Below are positions 27,261 through 40,514 of a DNA stretch of 64,000 nt, in pieces (position 1 is the stretch's first letter; the number at the start of each line of letters is the position of its first letter). Position numbers and translations under genes: made by a program. The stretch lies in NCBI RefSeq assembly GCF_905475465.1, contig NC_062236.1, forward strand, positions 2,180,001-2,244,000. The letters run 5' to 3'. This DNA is from Pieris napi (Eukaryota; Arthropoda; Insecta; Lepidoptera; Pieridae). The notes under the pieces are model-generated. The model was not told the origin of the DNA and searched no databases. It worked only from the letters and a program-made list of their open reading frames with translations.

Positions 27261-29143
27261 GGGTGAGATCTATAGTGCGCACTTGGACTTTGCTCAGACT
27301 TACCTTACGAAAAACTTTGCTTAGTGTACACTAAGGTTAAACTATGATTTCGTATTTATAGACATTTTAACGGTGAGATTAAGCTAAGCCCAAGCTAAGA
27401 CAGCAAATGTCAAAATACAAATTGATGTTTCATTTCATGCAATACTTTCTTTATTATCCTTTTAAAAAGTAAACAATAACAAATATTTAAGCATCTAAAA
27501 CGGTACACATATATCTTCAATTTATTGTTATTTATGTATTCATTTATTTTATTATTGCAATAACTAGAAATTTATGAGTAACCTTTAGAAAATGTATTAA
27601 TTATTTAAAGATGACAATAATTTTGTTACGTAGAACGGATCGCATTGTTTTGACAACAGCAACAGAGCACTTGTATCAAATATCAACAATTGAAAATTTT
27701 GCCTAAAGTGTTGTATATGTTCGGAACGAATACAACCAAAATCCTTCCATCCTGTACGGTGAGAATGAATTCAAAAGAAGGAACCGTATTTTGAAATACA
27801 CGGTATTAAATGTGATCCTGCCGCTGATCATTACAAACTTGCAACCTTATAACAACAGAGGATCGCCAAACCTACCGCAATTGCAAATACTTATTGCATT
27901 AAGGCATAAAAATGCAACTGGATGTTTTCAGGTAATATTGTGTTCATAAATATGTATGGTTTTTCGATTTGAATATTATACCTATGTATTCTCAAATGAT
28001 TTTAAATACATAATATGTTGAAGTCATTTGTCTTCTGACTTTCAGAAACATAACATATAATATGTAACTAATAATAATTCATTGACATTTCAGATGGTGT
28101 GTGGTGATCTGAACAGCATAAGCCAATCTACAGTCTGTTTAATTATAAATAAAGTCTCTGCAGAGTTGAGTAAATTACTTCCTAGATTTGTAAATTTTCC
28201 AAGAAATATGAACATAGCCAAAAGGAAGTTTGAAGAATTAGGAAGATCTAATACTCACCATGACCTAAACAGTATAATCAGAGCTATTGACTGCACCCAT
28301 ATAAAAATTAATAGACCCAAAGGTATTGCTCACTCTGAAGCATACAGAAATAAAAAAGGGTAATTTTCTGTAAATGTGCAAGCAATAATAGGGCCCGATA
28401 TGGAAATATTTGCTATAGTGACTAGGTGGCCTGGCAGTTCACACGACAGCAGGATATTTAGAAAATGCCTGTCTTAGTAGGTGACAGCGGTTATCCAGCA
28501 CTTAACTTCATGTTAACAACACTTTTAAATCCAATGACAAGAGCTGACAATATTTATAATTATTCTCAAATAAGAACTAGGCATATTTTTGAAAGGTTTT
28601 TCGGAGTGTGAAAAAGGAAATTTCCATGTTTACAGCTAGGACTACAGTAAAAATTGACAAATACTAGTTATATATAATTATAGCTTGTGCTGTATTGCAT
28701 AATATAGGTATACAGAGAGGGGATGCTTATGATGATGGTGATCTTGCTGACAGCAGAAGTTGAGTAACACAGAAACAATGAAAGATCTCCTACAGAGCAT
28801 TCCGGCAATCTGTGATTGCACAATTTAACTAGGTAATTTGTTTGGTAATAAAGAATATCAAAACAAAACTTGTTTCATTTTAATCATTTATTTTCTGATT
28901 CTTTTTTTAAGTGTAATACATATTTCTAATACTAATTTATATTTTTGTTGAAGAAATTCTATTTCTAACAGATTTTTTAATTTCATATGTTCCACTCCTA
29001 TCTCAAATTTTTTAGGGTGGTCAGGTAATATATGGTAGAAGATTCAGGGAAACGAAAATAACAGATGTGAAGCGAGAGACATTGGTTAGGTTATAGTTTG
29101 AATTTCGTTGTCACTATGCCAGGGCTGCCAGGTGACATACAAA
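27261..29143 (+). mobile_element. PIF/Harbinger DNA transposon, copy 2, right end missing
   Basis: Nearly identical to 24635-26572 but lacks the last roughly 455 bases including the right inverted end. Identity stops at gacatacaaa (about 29143), after which SINE sequence begins. A deletion of roughly 40 bases removes part of the DDE core. Confidence 0.85.
27768..28690 (+). pseudogene. Harbinger transposase, copy 2, broken
   Basis: Same exon structure as copy 1, with exon 2 starting at 28094. It shares the TAA after EAYRNKKG (28361-28363). It has its own deletion between RIFRK and VGDSGYP, and a TGA (28609-28611) at the same tryptophan codon that is TAG in copy 1. Confidence 0.83.
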
Positions 29144-29154
29144 CAAACAAAGTG

Positions 29155-29290
29155 AAGCAAACCGGCCGGTCGACGGCGTTTGGCACAGGAGGCTGATCAC
29201 CAACTTATTAGATTAAGAAATGATCTGAAAACAGATACAGAAATCTGAGGCCCAGACCTAAAAAAGTTGTAGCGCCACTGATTTTTTTTT
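29155..29290 (+). mobile_element. SINE 3' half
   Basis: gtcgacggcg, cacaggaggctgatcaccaa, cagatacagaaatctgaggc and ttgtagcgccactgattttt: body and tail of the tRNA-derived SINE without its head. It abuts the truncated Harbinger copy. Confidence 0.7.
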
Positions 29291-29430
29291 ATTTATAAGT
29301 TCTAAAACAACGTGTATGCATAAAATTGTACAAGAAAATATAACATGACAAATTTTACACTTTTACACAATAATTATATTAGAACATCAGCAAGCTAGCA
29401 ACGGAAAAAAATAAACAAGCAACCTCAAAA
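29291..29430 (-). repeat. Dispersed repeat pair with 45085-45240 (LINE-like 3' end)
   Basis: tttataagttctaaaacaac, aagaaaatataacatgacaa and attagaacat blocks recur at 45085-45240 in the same orientation. A (TTTA)n start suggests a reversed LINE 3' tail. Confidence 0.5.
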
Positions 29431-29573
29431 AAAAATCTTAAAAAAACTATATACGAGAAATACAAATGTATGATGAGAGCTTTTTTAATCAGGTTGCTTT
29501 TTCTATTGGAATGGAGAATCACCGAGCAAAGTTATTTTTGGGTTATCACTAGATTTAGTAGTATCCCACTAAT

Positions 29574-29948
29574 AGATATTATAAACGCGAATGTTCGTAA
29601 ATATGGATTGATGTTTGTTACTCTTTCACGTGAAAACTAAAGAATGGATTTTAATGAAACTTTACATATTACAATAATATAGCTTATTTATCAGAATAAC
29701 ACATGGGCTACAATTTATTAAGATATTCTGTGAATTTTCCAAAATATCAAGTAAGTAGGGAAAAATCTACCATCTCCGTGTAACGCTGGCGTGCGCTGCC
29801 AAAACCGCTAGAGTTACACATATGTAATGTATGATGGAAATGTTTATCTTAAATAGTCAATATCATTCGAGGTTTTTTTCTACGCCACGCTTTTATAAGC
29901 TACTCGAATTACTAATCCTGCGCTGACGAAGTCGCGGGCACCAGCTAG
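29574..29948 (+). mobile_element. Helitron, non-autonomous (375 bp)
   Basis: A|TCCCACTAATAGATATTATA at the start and gacgaagtcgcgggcaccag then CTAG|T at the end. This matches the Helitron type common in Lepidoptera whose copies end in ...gcgggcAnCAGCTAGT. No coding capacity. Confidence 0.8.
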
Positions 29949-31379
29949 TACATTATAAAAGCAAAAAAAACATTTAATTAAAGTTATACATATTGCGAAT
30001 TGGAATTCATAATCCTTATAATAATTAATTTGCTACACTTTAAAATTACAATATTATTTTTGGCATTTGGTTTAAGCTGTTTTTTCACATGTTAATTTAA
30101 CTTAATGACGCTTACAAGCGATTTTGCTGTATTAACAAATTTATTGAATTGTAAGAACTTAATCAAGACTTAAAATGATTTTAATATTTTTTTATTATTA
30201 TATACATTATTTGATTAATTAGAATAATTATGTTATCTTTAAAATATTCAATTATTTTATAAGCCTTAATGATAAGATATTGATAACCTTATCTTCAAAG
30301 TCCTTTGCATCGTGATTTCATGTTTCCGTAACATAATAATGATATATTATATTCTATAGAATCTTGTAGACCTCTTTTTGAGCCCTTTGAGAAGATAAAT
30401 CAATATCGCTTTACTCACCGAGAATCGGATCTGGGACCTCCGTTTTATACAAAAGCTTAGTCCAATGCACCATTGAGGATACTATGTTCATTATTTTTTA
30501 TTATTTACTGTGCAATTATGAACTTTGAAGTTGCAACTCTTGGTCTAATTTTAAACAATTTTATTTTAAAAAAAAAGCTACCTTACATACCTACTCGGCT
30601 CACGTTGTTGTGCTATATAAAGATTATTTAATACTAATATCACTATTAAAAAGGGGTTAGTAGTAAAAAGGGGGGAAAAAGTTATATTTTGATATACAAA
30701 TATAATACAAGAAATATGAGTACAAATGATAAAAAAATAAAACACTTTGAAAATGCTTTGGGTAAAAAAAAATATATTTATTTTCAAACCCTCCAAATAT
30801 ACCCAAAAAATGTCATTGAACTCCGTCAAATCGGAGGAGTTTGGTTACACACACAGCGACACTAAATTTATATACATATATGTTTGAAGCCAAAAAAAAC
30901 GACATTTAGAAACAATTTAAAGCATATATATACATTAATTATGTTAAGTGCTTTTTAATTTTAATTGGCATTTAATATACACATATTGAAATACTAAGTC
31001 CATATATTTGGAAGTTATATTAAACTTCTACAGATATTTTTTTACAATACTAAATGTCAGTGCATCAAGGGCATCAAGACTACCTGCCTGGTAGGGAAAG
31101 CTGCCCCCTCTAGGGAGTCAAAAAACTATTATTTATAAGTAATCTTACAGCTGACACATATCCATATTAAATAAACCACATATACAAAGCCAAACAGATT
31201 ACATTAATAAACAAAATATATGAAACAGAAAAAATAAGTACATACAAGGAAAAAACCTGAAATCTAACCTTAAACAAATTACAGTTAATATTTAAAGAAA
31301 AAACTGAATTGTTACTGCTAAATAATGTCACGTTTCCTTAAATATTTCCACTTTACTATTTTTACATGATTTTTTTATG
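29949..31379. other. Intergenic; Helitron-like remnant near 30590-30880
   Basis: AT-rich. The part 30590-30880 (minus) has a gtgtgtgtaaccaaactcctc stretch and a tatataaagattatttaata end that recurs near 45420, resembling a worn Helitron. No gene is recognised. Confidence 0.35.
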
Positions 31380-31580
31380 TGTTGAGACCCCTGGTCCGTG
31401 AGATCCTAGCGCTATAAGCCTTTTTTAAGGAAATAGCAAAAGGGATAGTCGACATCACAGGAGACCGAAAAGTTGGCAGCTACCTCGGACAAATAATTGG
31501 TCTAGCTATTCAAAGAGGGAACGCTGCCAGTATCTTCGGAACCATGACCGAAGGAACTCCTTTTAATAACATATTTTAGT
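31380..31580 (+). pseudogene. LINE ORF2 C-terminus
   Basis: Reads IVDITGDRKVGSYLGQIIGL, AIQRGNAASIFGT, TPFNNIF and a stop (about 31446-31579). A diverged copy lies at 38262-38390. This ending is familiar from insect non-LTR polyproteins; only the C-terminal tip is present. Confidence 0.55.
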
Positions 31581-31866
31581 TATTAAATTATATTTTTAAG
31601 GTTATTATAGTCAGATATATATATATATATCATAGTTTTTTACATTCCATGTGGAAGTTTTCGCTTGCCGCCTGTCAATATGAGTGCCAAAGAATACATT
31701 GGGCAATTTCGTATAGCGATAATAATTCTAAGTCTAGAAAAAAAAGTGACCTCAATACAGCTTAACATCGTATTATCTAATCATACGTCCTTGAGAATAT
31801 GCTATCTTAGCGATTGAGCCGTTGGTACACTAGTATTATTAAAGAAAGTTACATTTATTTAGATAA

Positions 31867-32634
31867 CTAGCTGACCCGGCAAACGTTGTTTCACCATGTA
31901 CAGTGTGAACTCTTTATTACGAATTTCAAGGGACCGAAGAAAACAAAAGAAAAAACACCAAATTTAACCAATTACAATATATATAATAGATAGGTGACAA
32001 TGGTGCGTTTAGTAATTGAGACTAAAATTTCCTATAGGCAATGTAATCAAGAATAATGGCACACGTGTTAATGCAATTAACAATAACAAAGGCGAGAAGG
32101 CTGTTTATGACCTCAGGTGTCTTTCTTAGAAATTTCGGCACCTCAATAGGTTAGTTTTAATAAAAACAATTTCAGTTAAGTATGTTGTTCATGTCTAAAT
32201 ATGAAAATATTTCTTCGTCATACAGAGTAGCTTTGCGTTATAAAGAGTGAATTGATGTATGGGTTTTGTGTTAATCCAATCAAATGTACCTCATGTTGAC
32301 GTTACAGAGAGTATTTCGTTATAACAAATGATGTTACAATGAGTTTACACTGGAAAGATTTTTTTAGTTCAATAAAAATAACTATCTACTATACTAAAAA
32401 TACAGGTTGATCGTAAAGGGGTGAAAATTAAGGTTGTATGTATTTCTGTATCCTGTAAAAAAATTTAAACAAAAAAAATTGTCCAAAACAACCGGACCAC
32501 TCTTGACATTTAGGGGGATGAAAAATAGATGTTGTCCAATTCGCAGATCTAACCGATATGCATACAAAATTTCACGAAAAACTTAAATTTTAATTAGTTA
32601 CAATCACCGTGACACGAGAATTTTATATATTAGA
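31867..32634 (-). mobile_element. Helitron with nested MITE
   Basis: Minus strand: A|TCTAATATATAAAATTCTCG at 32634 and ccgggtcagCTAG|T at 31867. The outer parts match the family at 17700-18031. The centre 31901-32352 is the MITE family of 21943-22493. Confidence 0.72.
31901..32352. mobile_element. pogo/Tigger-like MITE, copy 2
   Basis: Starts cagtgtgaactctttattac and ends gagtttacactg; internal blocks tgacaatggtgcgtttagta and cacacgtgttaatgcaatta match 21943-22493. Inserted next to TA inside the Helitron, so it is the younger of the two. Confidence 0.68.
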
Positions 32635-35059
32635 TAAATAGAGATATAGAAAAGGCGTTTGTTTTTAATAATGTTAGGAAAATACCCAAAGCATTATTTC
32701 ATATCTTAATTGATTAGACACTGTATTATTACGATTTTAAGCTTATTCGTTTCGATAAAGGCATTTTAGAGAGTAATAGGGATAAGTCAGGCCTGTACTT
32801 TAAATCTCGTTCAGTAAGAAACTACACTGTCCCCAGGAAAACAGGAAAATATCTGTGTTTTCGTTAAACTTTTTTATCAAAGACGAGTAGAAGATCTGTA
32901 AATCAACACCCGAAATTACATACAGTTTTGCCGCGTTTTGTTATTTTTATTCTTATTTAATTTTTTTCAATATTTACATATAACGTGAAGTATATGACAC
33001 CGAACTTTATAATAATAATAATAATTTATTTATTGCAAGAATATGGTACAAAAATGTGTAAGGCTATGTGTGTGCACTGAATCTTCTTTGTTACCTGGGG
33101 TCCGGCATGGAGCTCTGAACGTAGCTTCCTAACCGCCACCTTCGGATTGGATCTGTCGCTTTCCGTCATAGTGAAAGCTATGGAAGTTGACAGCGATGGA
33201 CCATGGAATACTTTCAAAGCGTTGTGTGAGTTCATCGTAACACTTACTTATTTATTTGGGAAACAAAACATATCTATATAATAAAAAAAGTTAAAAAATA
33301 AAACATAAAATGTGTTTAACATTGGATGTATTCACAAAAAGTTTCGCTGATAAAAAATATAATAAAGCAAAACAAACATGACTGCACAAAATTTGTTCTT
33401 TTAACGACAAACATAGTTGTTTTAAATTATTTTTAAATGAAGCAGTGGAGGAGTGCCAATAAGGATCGATGTTAGTGGCAGAATCCAAAGCAGAACACAT
33501 CCTGTGAAGAGACTAGCGGAACCCAATGTTGGTTCTGGGAGTCGGAAGGTTAGATTCTGTGCGTTCTACTATTACTACAGAGAATTAAAAGTAAGATAAT
33601 AAAGTTTATTAAGACTAAATTAATTTTTACTAGACAGTAGTATAGTAATAGCCAAATGCTGTACTCGAAACGTGACAAATGAAATGTATAATTTTTTATT
33701 TAACCTTTTTTTAGATAACATTTCCAAGTCCATGGTCGGATCACAACAATCTGTTCTTACGCATAAGAATAAGATAATTACTTATTTGATACGTAAATAC
33801 TTTATGTCACGTGGTTTTACAGACATCGGTCAAAGTCCTTGGTAAGCTGATACTAGGTCTGGATACACAGTTCCGCTCACACCAGATATGATAGCTATTG
33901 TGCTGGCGAGCATCACTACATAGTATAAAACAAAGTCGCTAATTAATGCGATTCTTCGTAGTATGACTGTTTTTATTTTGTTTTTTAATTTTAATTGACT
34001 GCGAACATGATACGAATTCCGATCCAAACATGAAAAAGTAAAAAAAATAAATACAAAATATTCAAATGGTCTGATATCGGAATATCAGTGGCCTGGGTGT
34101 CGGCCGCATTTATGTTTTTTTAATAAGCAATATAAACAACAGTCAAAGAGGCAGACACGAGCAAATTAAATAGCACTCTTTTTGTTGACACTTTTAAAAA
34201 CGCTAAATAGAAAACGCAGCGCTGCGATGGTGGCAGACTATTTTTTTAAACAAATACTGCAGGTCTGTCAAGTGTGTATTTCATATATAAAAAATCTTTA
34301 AAAACTCCTTTTTAAAAATGCCTCTTTATTTATTTTTTTCTTTTTGACAAGGTTTCTAAAGCCCAAAGGCCTTAACGTCAGATACGAGCAAATGATATAC
34401 GTATAGTATACCTGTTTTTCTTTTTTAATTTTTAACGGGCTGTCAATTTAGAATGCAGCGCGACCATGGTTTCAGTCGTGGTCCTTAATATTCCTTTTCG
34501 TATAATTATCTCTATTAATAAAGTCTGCCACATGAGCAAATATATACGTAGATATAGCTCGCCAGCTCCTTAGCTATAACCTTTTGTTTCTATAATTTTT
34601 AAATATTTTCTTGATGTGATTTTTTCTTTTCTTTTTGAAGAAAATTATTTTTAATAATTAATAAGTTTCTTCATAAATGCCTGTAAGTGTCACGTAAAAC
34701 TTGTATTTTTTTCTTTAAGTACCGATGTTTGAAAGCTTTTGTGAATAAAATTAAATGTTATCCAACACTAAACCGCTAAATGCGAAACAGCTCCGGATAT
34801 TAGAGAAAACAAACAAAACCCTACATATATCGCGCAGATTAACGCGTTTCATTTTATCAAAGTAAACGTTCAATGACCGAGTATAATAAACTTATAAAAA
34901 TACATTTCATCATCGAATATTATCTCGTACACGCAGAGTATCACGTAATAAAACGTAAAGTATATATTTATAAAGGTTTCATTCTCATTTTATGTAAAGG
35001 TTTTTAAGTGCGTGATAGCGTTTATACTTTAATAAAAAAATATATGGGGTTTTAAAATG
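32635..35059. other. Intergenic; one possible LINE tail at 33008-33300
   Basis: (AAT)n at 33008-33025, then tttatttattgcaagaatat, resembles reversed LINE 3' ends. The minus ORFs at 33026-33235 and 33291-33500 are not recognised. The rest is AT-rich without a visible gene. Confidence 0.35.
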
Positions 35060-35150
35060 ATTAGTGGGGCTACAAACTTTTAGGTCTGGGCCTCAGATTT
35101 ATGTATAATCTTATAGGCAAGTAGTTAATCGGAATCTTGTACCTGACACA
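35060..35150 (-). mobile_element. SINE 3' fragment
   Basis: Reverse complement contains ccagacctaaaagtttgtag, cagatt-like and gtgtcaggtaca parts of the tRNA-derived SINE. Confidence 0.55.
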
Positions 35151-35379
35151 CGCTCATTATATTATCATGCTGATAGTCGGGTCTGACGGGTCAAAGTGTG
35201 CCCTAAAAATGATATGACACCGAGTATGGAATATTGCTGTTGATTATTAAATATCCGTAGGACGGTACATTAAATTTGGGATCGTAATCGCTATTGAGAG
35301 TACCAGTGCTGATAGCGTTGTCTTTGGTAATAAAGCGGCGCCTGTATCTGGGATACTTAACTCCTTCGATTTTGTTTGT

Positions 35380-35810
35380 ACCGCTCGGAGTTCAGGACCT
35401 AAAATGCCTTTGACGGTTGGCACTGATGTCTGCCGCTGTCTGCGTGATACAAATGAGCTAGAGACTATGTATTTGCATGTTGTTCCCACGAGAATGTAAG
35501 TGCGTGCTCCTATTTTACCATGCCTACTGCTGGTAGAGGACAAATCTTTGTTTTTATTTTATTATTATTTATTACTTAAGATGTCATGTGGAACATGGTG
35601 TAATGGTTGCAGCTCCTTACAAACGTTGTGTAAAAAAAAATTGGCGATAAAAAGAGTGGCGGAGAGTTTATATCCAGTTCTTCTCTTCCGTTCTACGCTC
35701 TTGATTTGAGAACTGGCAGTAAATGTAAAATTAGAAGCATTTAATATATACTTCTTTTTTGACGTTCAAAAATGTACATTGAATAAATGATTTTGATTTG
35801 ATAAATCACA
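35380..35810 (+). repeat. Interspersed repeat family A, copy 4
   Basis: Carries ttgttcccacgagaatgtaa, catgcctactgctggtagag, gtggcggagagtttat and aataaatgattttgattt. The upstream part (35250-35500) may belong to the same element; its minus ORF is not recognised. Confidence 0.6.
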
Positions 35811-37141
35811 AACATCAATGTTTGCAATTATGCCAAATACTCTATATACGTTTTAATTAGGTTTATTTATCAATAAACAGTACAACCAAATACAATTCTG
35901 ATATTAACCAGATAAATCCGTAATCTTCCAAGGCCGCTTTTAGTTGTCACGTAGTAACGTGTTCTTAGTTTGTCGAAATTAATTAATTTGTTATATCCAT
36001 TAAAATATTCAAGAACGAACGCGATTTACATAACTCGACGATTCGAATGCTTTTCAGTTCCACAGTCTATGGATGAGAAACGCTACAAAACCAAAGAGAA
36101 TTAACATATCTTATCTTTATTACATTTGTCAACTGTCAGTGAAGTATTTGACAACTATTTCCATAATTAATATCACAAATGCGAGTCGCTAATTCTCAAT
36201 GCTAGATTTTATCATAAGCAACAGGTTATAGTCGGCGGAGCGCAGAAGCAGAAGAAGGAGCAGCATGTTGCACCACAATGTATTTTTTTTTTACGCCATG
36301 GCTAATGGCTATAACTCTATTAAATCACCATCCCAGAAGTTGTAGATCACCGCCGTGTAATGCCTTCAAGGGGAAGGTGATTAAATTTTAAAGGTGATTT
36401 ATAGTGTGGGATAGTTTTGTACCATAATTATTGACAACAATTATAAATAACTTAACTTTTCTTATTATGACATTATGATAAATATGCCATTTGCATGTCT
36501 ATTTTTATATGGCTGATTGTGCGGTTGTTTTTATATAATTTATCAATATGAATGTACCACTTTCTTTGCAAATAAACGATTTACTAATAATTTTTTTCCA
36601 TATTGTTTCACCTTTACATGTTGGCAGTTGGCACATCATGTCTTTAAGTAAATGTTTTCATTTACGTCATAACCTTCCTGTTTTAAATGTTATCGCTAAG
36701 TTTTAAATTAATTTACACACTGGTCTAATACCATAAATCTTTCGTTTTTTTGCTTATTTGTCTGTTATAAATAATGTGAAAAACTAATAGAGTGATTTAT
36801 TTTTTTCTCGCTTATAAATTTAATACCTTGTGCCTAAATCCAAAAGACCTAATAAGGCTAACTAACATGTGTTCGGACAGTTAAGAATCATCCTGAGAAA
36901 GCCGATATCTCGGCTAACACTTAGACTACAAAAACGATATTTGTCGATAAAAGCAAATTATTAAAAAAAAATTCTATGCGTAATACATATTATTTTTATT
37001 TATTACAATTATGGAAATAGGATTGTAGCACCACTGAATCATTGTAAAGCTGTCCTGAAGCTAATTCAACCGAAAAGTATACTTGAAGATACGTATCTAT
37101 GGTCGAACATCAAATGATTGACATTTGACAGATGTCATATT
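35811..37141. other. Intergenic, no gene seen
   Basis: AT-rich; no repeat pair, exon or RNA gene recognised. Confidence 0.35.
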
Positions 37142-37610
37142 TCAAGAAAAGAGCGTACCAATTCTTAAAAGGCCGGCAACGCACTCGCGAGCCCTCTTGC
37201 ATTGAGAGTGTCCATGGGTGGCGGTATCACTTAACATCAGATGAGCCTCCTGCCCGTTTGCCCCCTGTTCTATAAAAAAAAAACAACAAAACAAAAGAAC
37301 CAACATGGAAATTGGCTGGACAGTGGACATACCATAAGAGGAGCAGATAAATGGAGCAAAATTGCAACACTGGCCACCAAGAGGCCATAAAAGAAACAGA
37401 GGTAGGCAATTTAAAAGATGGGCCGATGAAATCATGGAAATGGCTGGAAAGACGAAGACCTGGACGAGATTGGTATACAATAAGGAAAAATGGAGGACAA
37501 TGGGGGAGGCCTTTGCCCGTAGGCACACAGAATCGGTTATCGTAGATTAAGAAAAACAATTATAGTTATAATGTATATATTTTGTATTTATGATATAAGG
37601 CTATAAAAAA
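37142..37610 (+). pseudogene. Two LINE 3' ends in tandem
   Basis: 37142-37265 is the FKKRAYQFLKGRQR type tail (ggccggcaacgcactcgcga, then catcagatgagcctcctgcc). 37330-37540 is a different LINE end: fragments RGRQFKRWADEIMEM, WTRLVYNKEKWRTM and GEAFARRHTESV match the RxRW.D.I..aG..W...A..R..W..l.eAF ending of insect RTE/CR1-like ORF2 proteins. Confidence 0.65.
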
Positions 37611-38059
37611 ATATATAAATAAATAAAACAATAAATATCAATTCGTAAAAGATGCTTTGATGTTTCCGCCTAAAAATGGTAACCATGGTAACATACACAA
37701 TCTATCTACCTTAAGTCCACCAAGTTCATTTTACTTAGAATAATGTATTCGTATTTAATAAGCAAATACAATGTTGAGCGTTAAATTTGCCGTTCCTTGT
37801 AAATATTATTTCTGGTGATTTGTTTAAACGAAGAAAATATTTGTTTGAAAGTACATATATTTATTTTTACTAAAGCAATTTATTAGTTGTAACGGAAATT
37901 GCACAGTCGTTAGCAGTTTTTTCGCAAGGACATTTTAAAAGCTTTTTTGTTTAGAACAATATATATAAATAAAAATGTATCATCAAAATGTACGGGCCTG
38001 ACTTCGGAAGGTCGATGGCATCAAATTGAAAAAAAAATTGTTTTGCTTTGATTCTTTGT

Positions 38060-38556
38060 TTGGTTTAATTGAAAAACTACTGGACTGATTTGAAAAATTC
38101 TCTTACCATTAGAATACTACATTATACATTATTATAAGTTTTCATATAATAAGGTGATCTATATGAAAACAATAAACAATTTGCCAATAGAGCAATGTGA
38201 TGTACCTTTTACAATTTTATTGAATAGCTAGCGCTATAAGGCTTTTTAAGAAATAGAAAAAAGGTTAGTCGACATCACAGGAGATCGAAGAGCAGCTACC
38301 TCAGACAAAGATTTAGCTATTCAAAGTGGAAACGCTGCCAGTTTTTTCGGAACCCTGCCTAAAGGGACTCCTTTTAATAATATATTTTAGTTATTATATT
38401 GAAAGTTAGTATTGTTTTTGTTATTAATTAATGTTTATATAATAAATAAAAATTAATTTTATAGATTACATCAATATCTTCAAGTCCACGATACCTAAGT
38501 ATTAATAATAATAAAATAAATATCCGGCAGTGCGAAGCCGGGACTGAAAGCTACTT
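38060..38556 (+). mobile_element. Worn Helitron-like region with LINE C-terminus
   Basis: aaaactactggactgatttg (38082 on) is typical of Helitron 5' parts, and ccggcagtgcgaagccggga (38522 on) of their 3' hairpin. Between them, 38262-38390 gives VDITGDRR, AIQSGNAASFFGTLPKGTPF and NNIF, a second copy of the LINE end at 31446-31579. Confidence 0.45.
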
Positions 38557-39554
38557 AAGTACGAAATAGTGTTAGAGTCGTTTATTTTTTGCGTAATGTT
38601 TCATTTTGTAATTAACATTAAATGTTACACATAATATTTGCAAGTCATAAAAGAATCCTTCCTACACAAAAAACATGTGTTAAGGTTATTTAGAACATAC
38701 AGATATATTTAGTCAGAATGACATTCATTTGTCATTTTTTTAAATCTCTGCTAAATATAATTTAAGTCAATTGTCAATTTTGGAACATAATATCAAAATT
38801 TACTAATAGATGGCAGCACACGTATATATACCGATAAGAATGACTCTATGGTACATATCTTTTGTTTAAAAAGAATAGGGTTGTAGCTCCACTGGGATAT
38901 TATTTTAATTAATATACCTGTATATAAATTGTATTTTCGGGATATATGTAGTCGGAAATGCTCTTTAAAAGTGTAGCCCGTGTAGAGGAGCCTTTACAAG
39001 ATTAGCTATAACTACGATTTTTAGCATAAAAAAGGGGCCGTAAAGCAAGACAGCAATATCCTAAGAAATATTGCTGTATTTTTTCATCGGACATACAAAA
39101 AATATTTGGCAATATAGCCCGGCCATACTAAAAATATTGCAGAGTGTTGCATGGTCTAGACGTAAATGCTGGCTGATGCTACCAGACACACCCTTGCAGC
39201 TATACATTTTCGTGAAAGAATTCTCGTATTAACTAAAGCCTGAAGGAAAGGACCTTGAAAAGAAATAATGCTTAAAATATCTAGAGCATCTTGGAAACCA
39301 ATTTATACCGTTACATGTAAAACCTAGGAAAACATGCCATAATTTTTCTGCAATAAAACAATGAAAAACGAGCGAACAAAATATCTGAGAGACGGAAGTA
39401 ATTCTAGATCGCATTATACGACTTCACTTTTGGTCCCACACAATTATTATCTCAAAGCTCCCTTTAAGAAAAAACCTGACTTAATCAACATCTTTATGAT
39501 AACAATAAGATATTATCAAACCAACATTTGACGTTTATATATTTTATAAACCTT
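38557..39554. other. Intergenic, no gene seen
   Basis: AT-rich. A 10-base stem acagcaatat/atattgctgt near 39047-39073 is the only structure noticed. Confidence 0.35.
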
Positions 39555-39680
39555 CAAAATAAAGCGTACAATTCTTAAAAGGCCGACAACGCACTTGCGA
39601 GCCCTCTGGCAATGTCCATAGGCGGTGGTCCATGTCAAAATCACTTAACATTAGGTGAGCCTCATGCCCGTTTGCTATTT
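39555..39680 (+). repeat. LINE 3' end fragment
   Basis: cgtacaattcttaaaaggcc, gacaacgcacttgcgagccc and cacttaacattaggtgagcc match the GRQRTCEPSG tail of the LINE at 45990-46845. Confidence 0.6.
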
Positions 39681-40139
39681 TAGTTTTAGGAGATTTTTTT
39701 AATATTAGTTTCTTTGTAAAAGCTTGACAACGCTCGGCACACTAATACATTGGTACAAGAACAACAAAATACAATTTTTAATGTGACAATTTATAGACAA
39801 ACGTAACACGAAGAGATGGAACAACAATTAAATAAAACTAAAGGAAAATCGATTTTAAATTGTGAGCAACTCTGAATGTGGAGATTGAAATTAAAATTGT
39901 GTAACCGATATTGTGGCATCGAATAATGTTTTTAAACCCTTGTATAAATTCCAACAAGATTTATTTATTTACTTTCAAACGCACACTAACGAAACACAGC
40001 ACTTACAGAGAACACACGACATACAAAAACACAATACATGCATGTGCATCGATGAAGTATGCACAACATTTAGAGGGATAAACAGAGATAAAAGAGTAAA
40101 TTAATTATACAATAAGAATGCTTTTTTTTTTAAGACAAT

Positions 40140-40375
40140 TCACACCAATTGACCAAGTCCCATGCTAAGCTGGTTAAGCGTGTGTTATGGGTAAGGCAAG
40201 GGATATACATACATATTATAGATAGATAGACATATAAATACATATTTAAACACCCAAGACCTAAGCACAACACCAAATGCTCATCACATCGATGTTCGTC
40301 TCAGGCGGGGATGAACCCGGTACCCATGGATTCGCAGTCAGGGGTACTAACCACTAGACCAATGAGTCGTCAAAT
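40140..40375 (-). mobile_element. Second tRNA-related SINE family
   Basis: The reverse complement reads attggtctagtggttagtac (A-box-like), then gggttcatccccgcctgaga (B-box-like), then a body with gtgatgagcatttggtgttg, and a (TATC)n-type tail at about 40218-40232. The internal promoter layout is tRNA-like but the sequence differs from the SINE at 16258. Confidence 0.65.
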
Positions 40376-40514
40376 GCTTGTTTGTCCCGTTTAGGATCTC
40401 ACCCTTAATCTAAGCCGTCGTTTCTCAAGCCGGGGGTCGCAGTCTTTTGAAAAATAATAAATACAAACTACGCATAGGTACAAAATATTCGTTAAAAATA
40501 ACGCGCTATGTACA

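Noticed and set aside
33026..33235. 69-codon minus ORF next to an (AAT)n tail
   Set aside because: Possible repeat-derived exon-like stretch, but without splice partner or recognised family I cannot support a gene.
39047..39073. Hairpin acagcaatat/atattgctgt as a microRNA
   Set aside because: The stem is only 10 bases, far too short for a pre-miRNA, and there is no supporting context.
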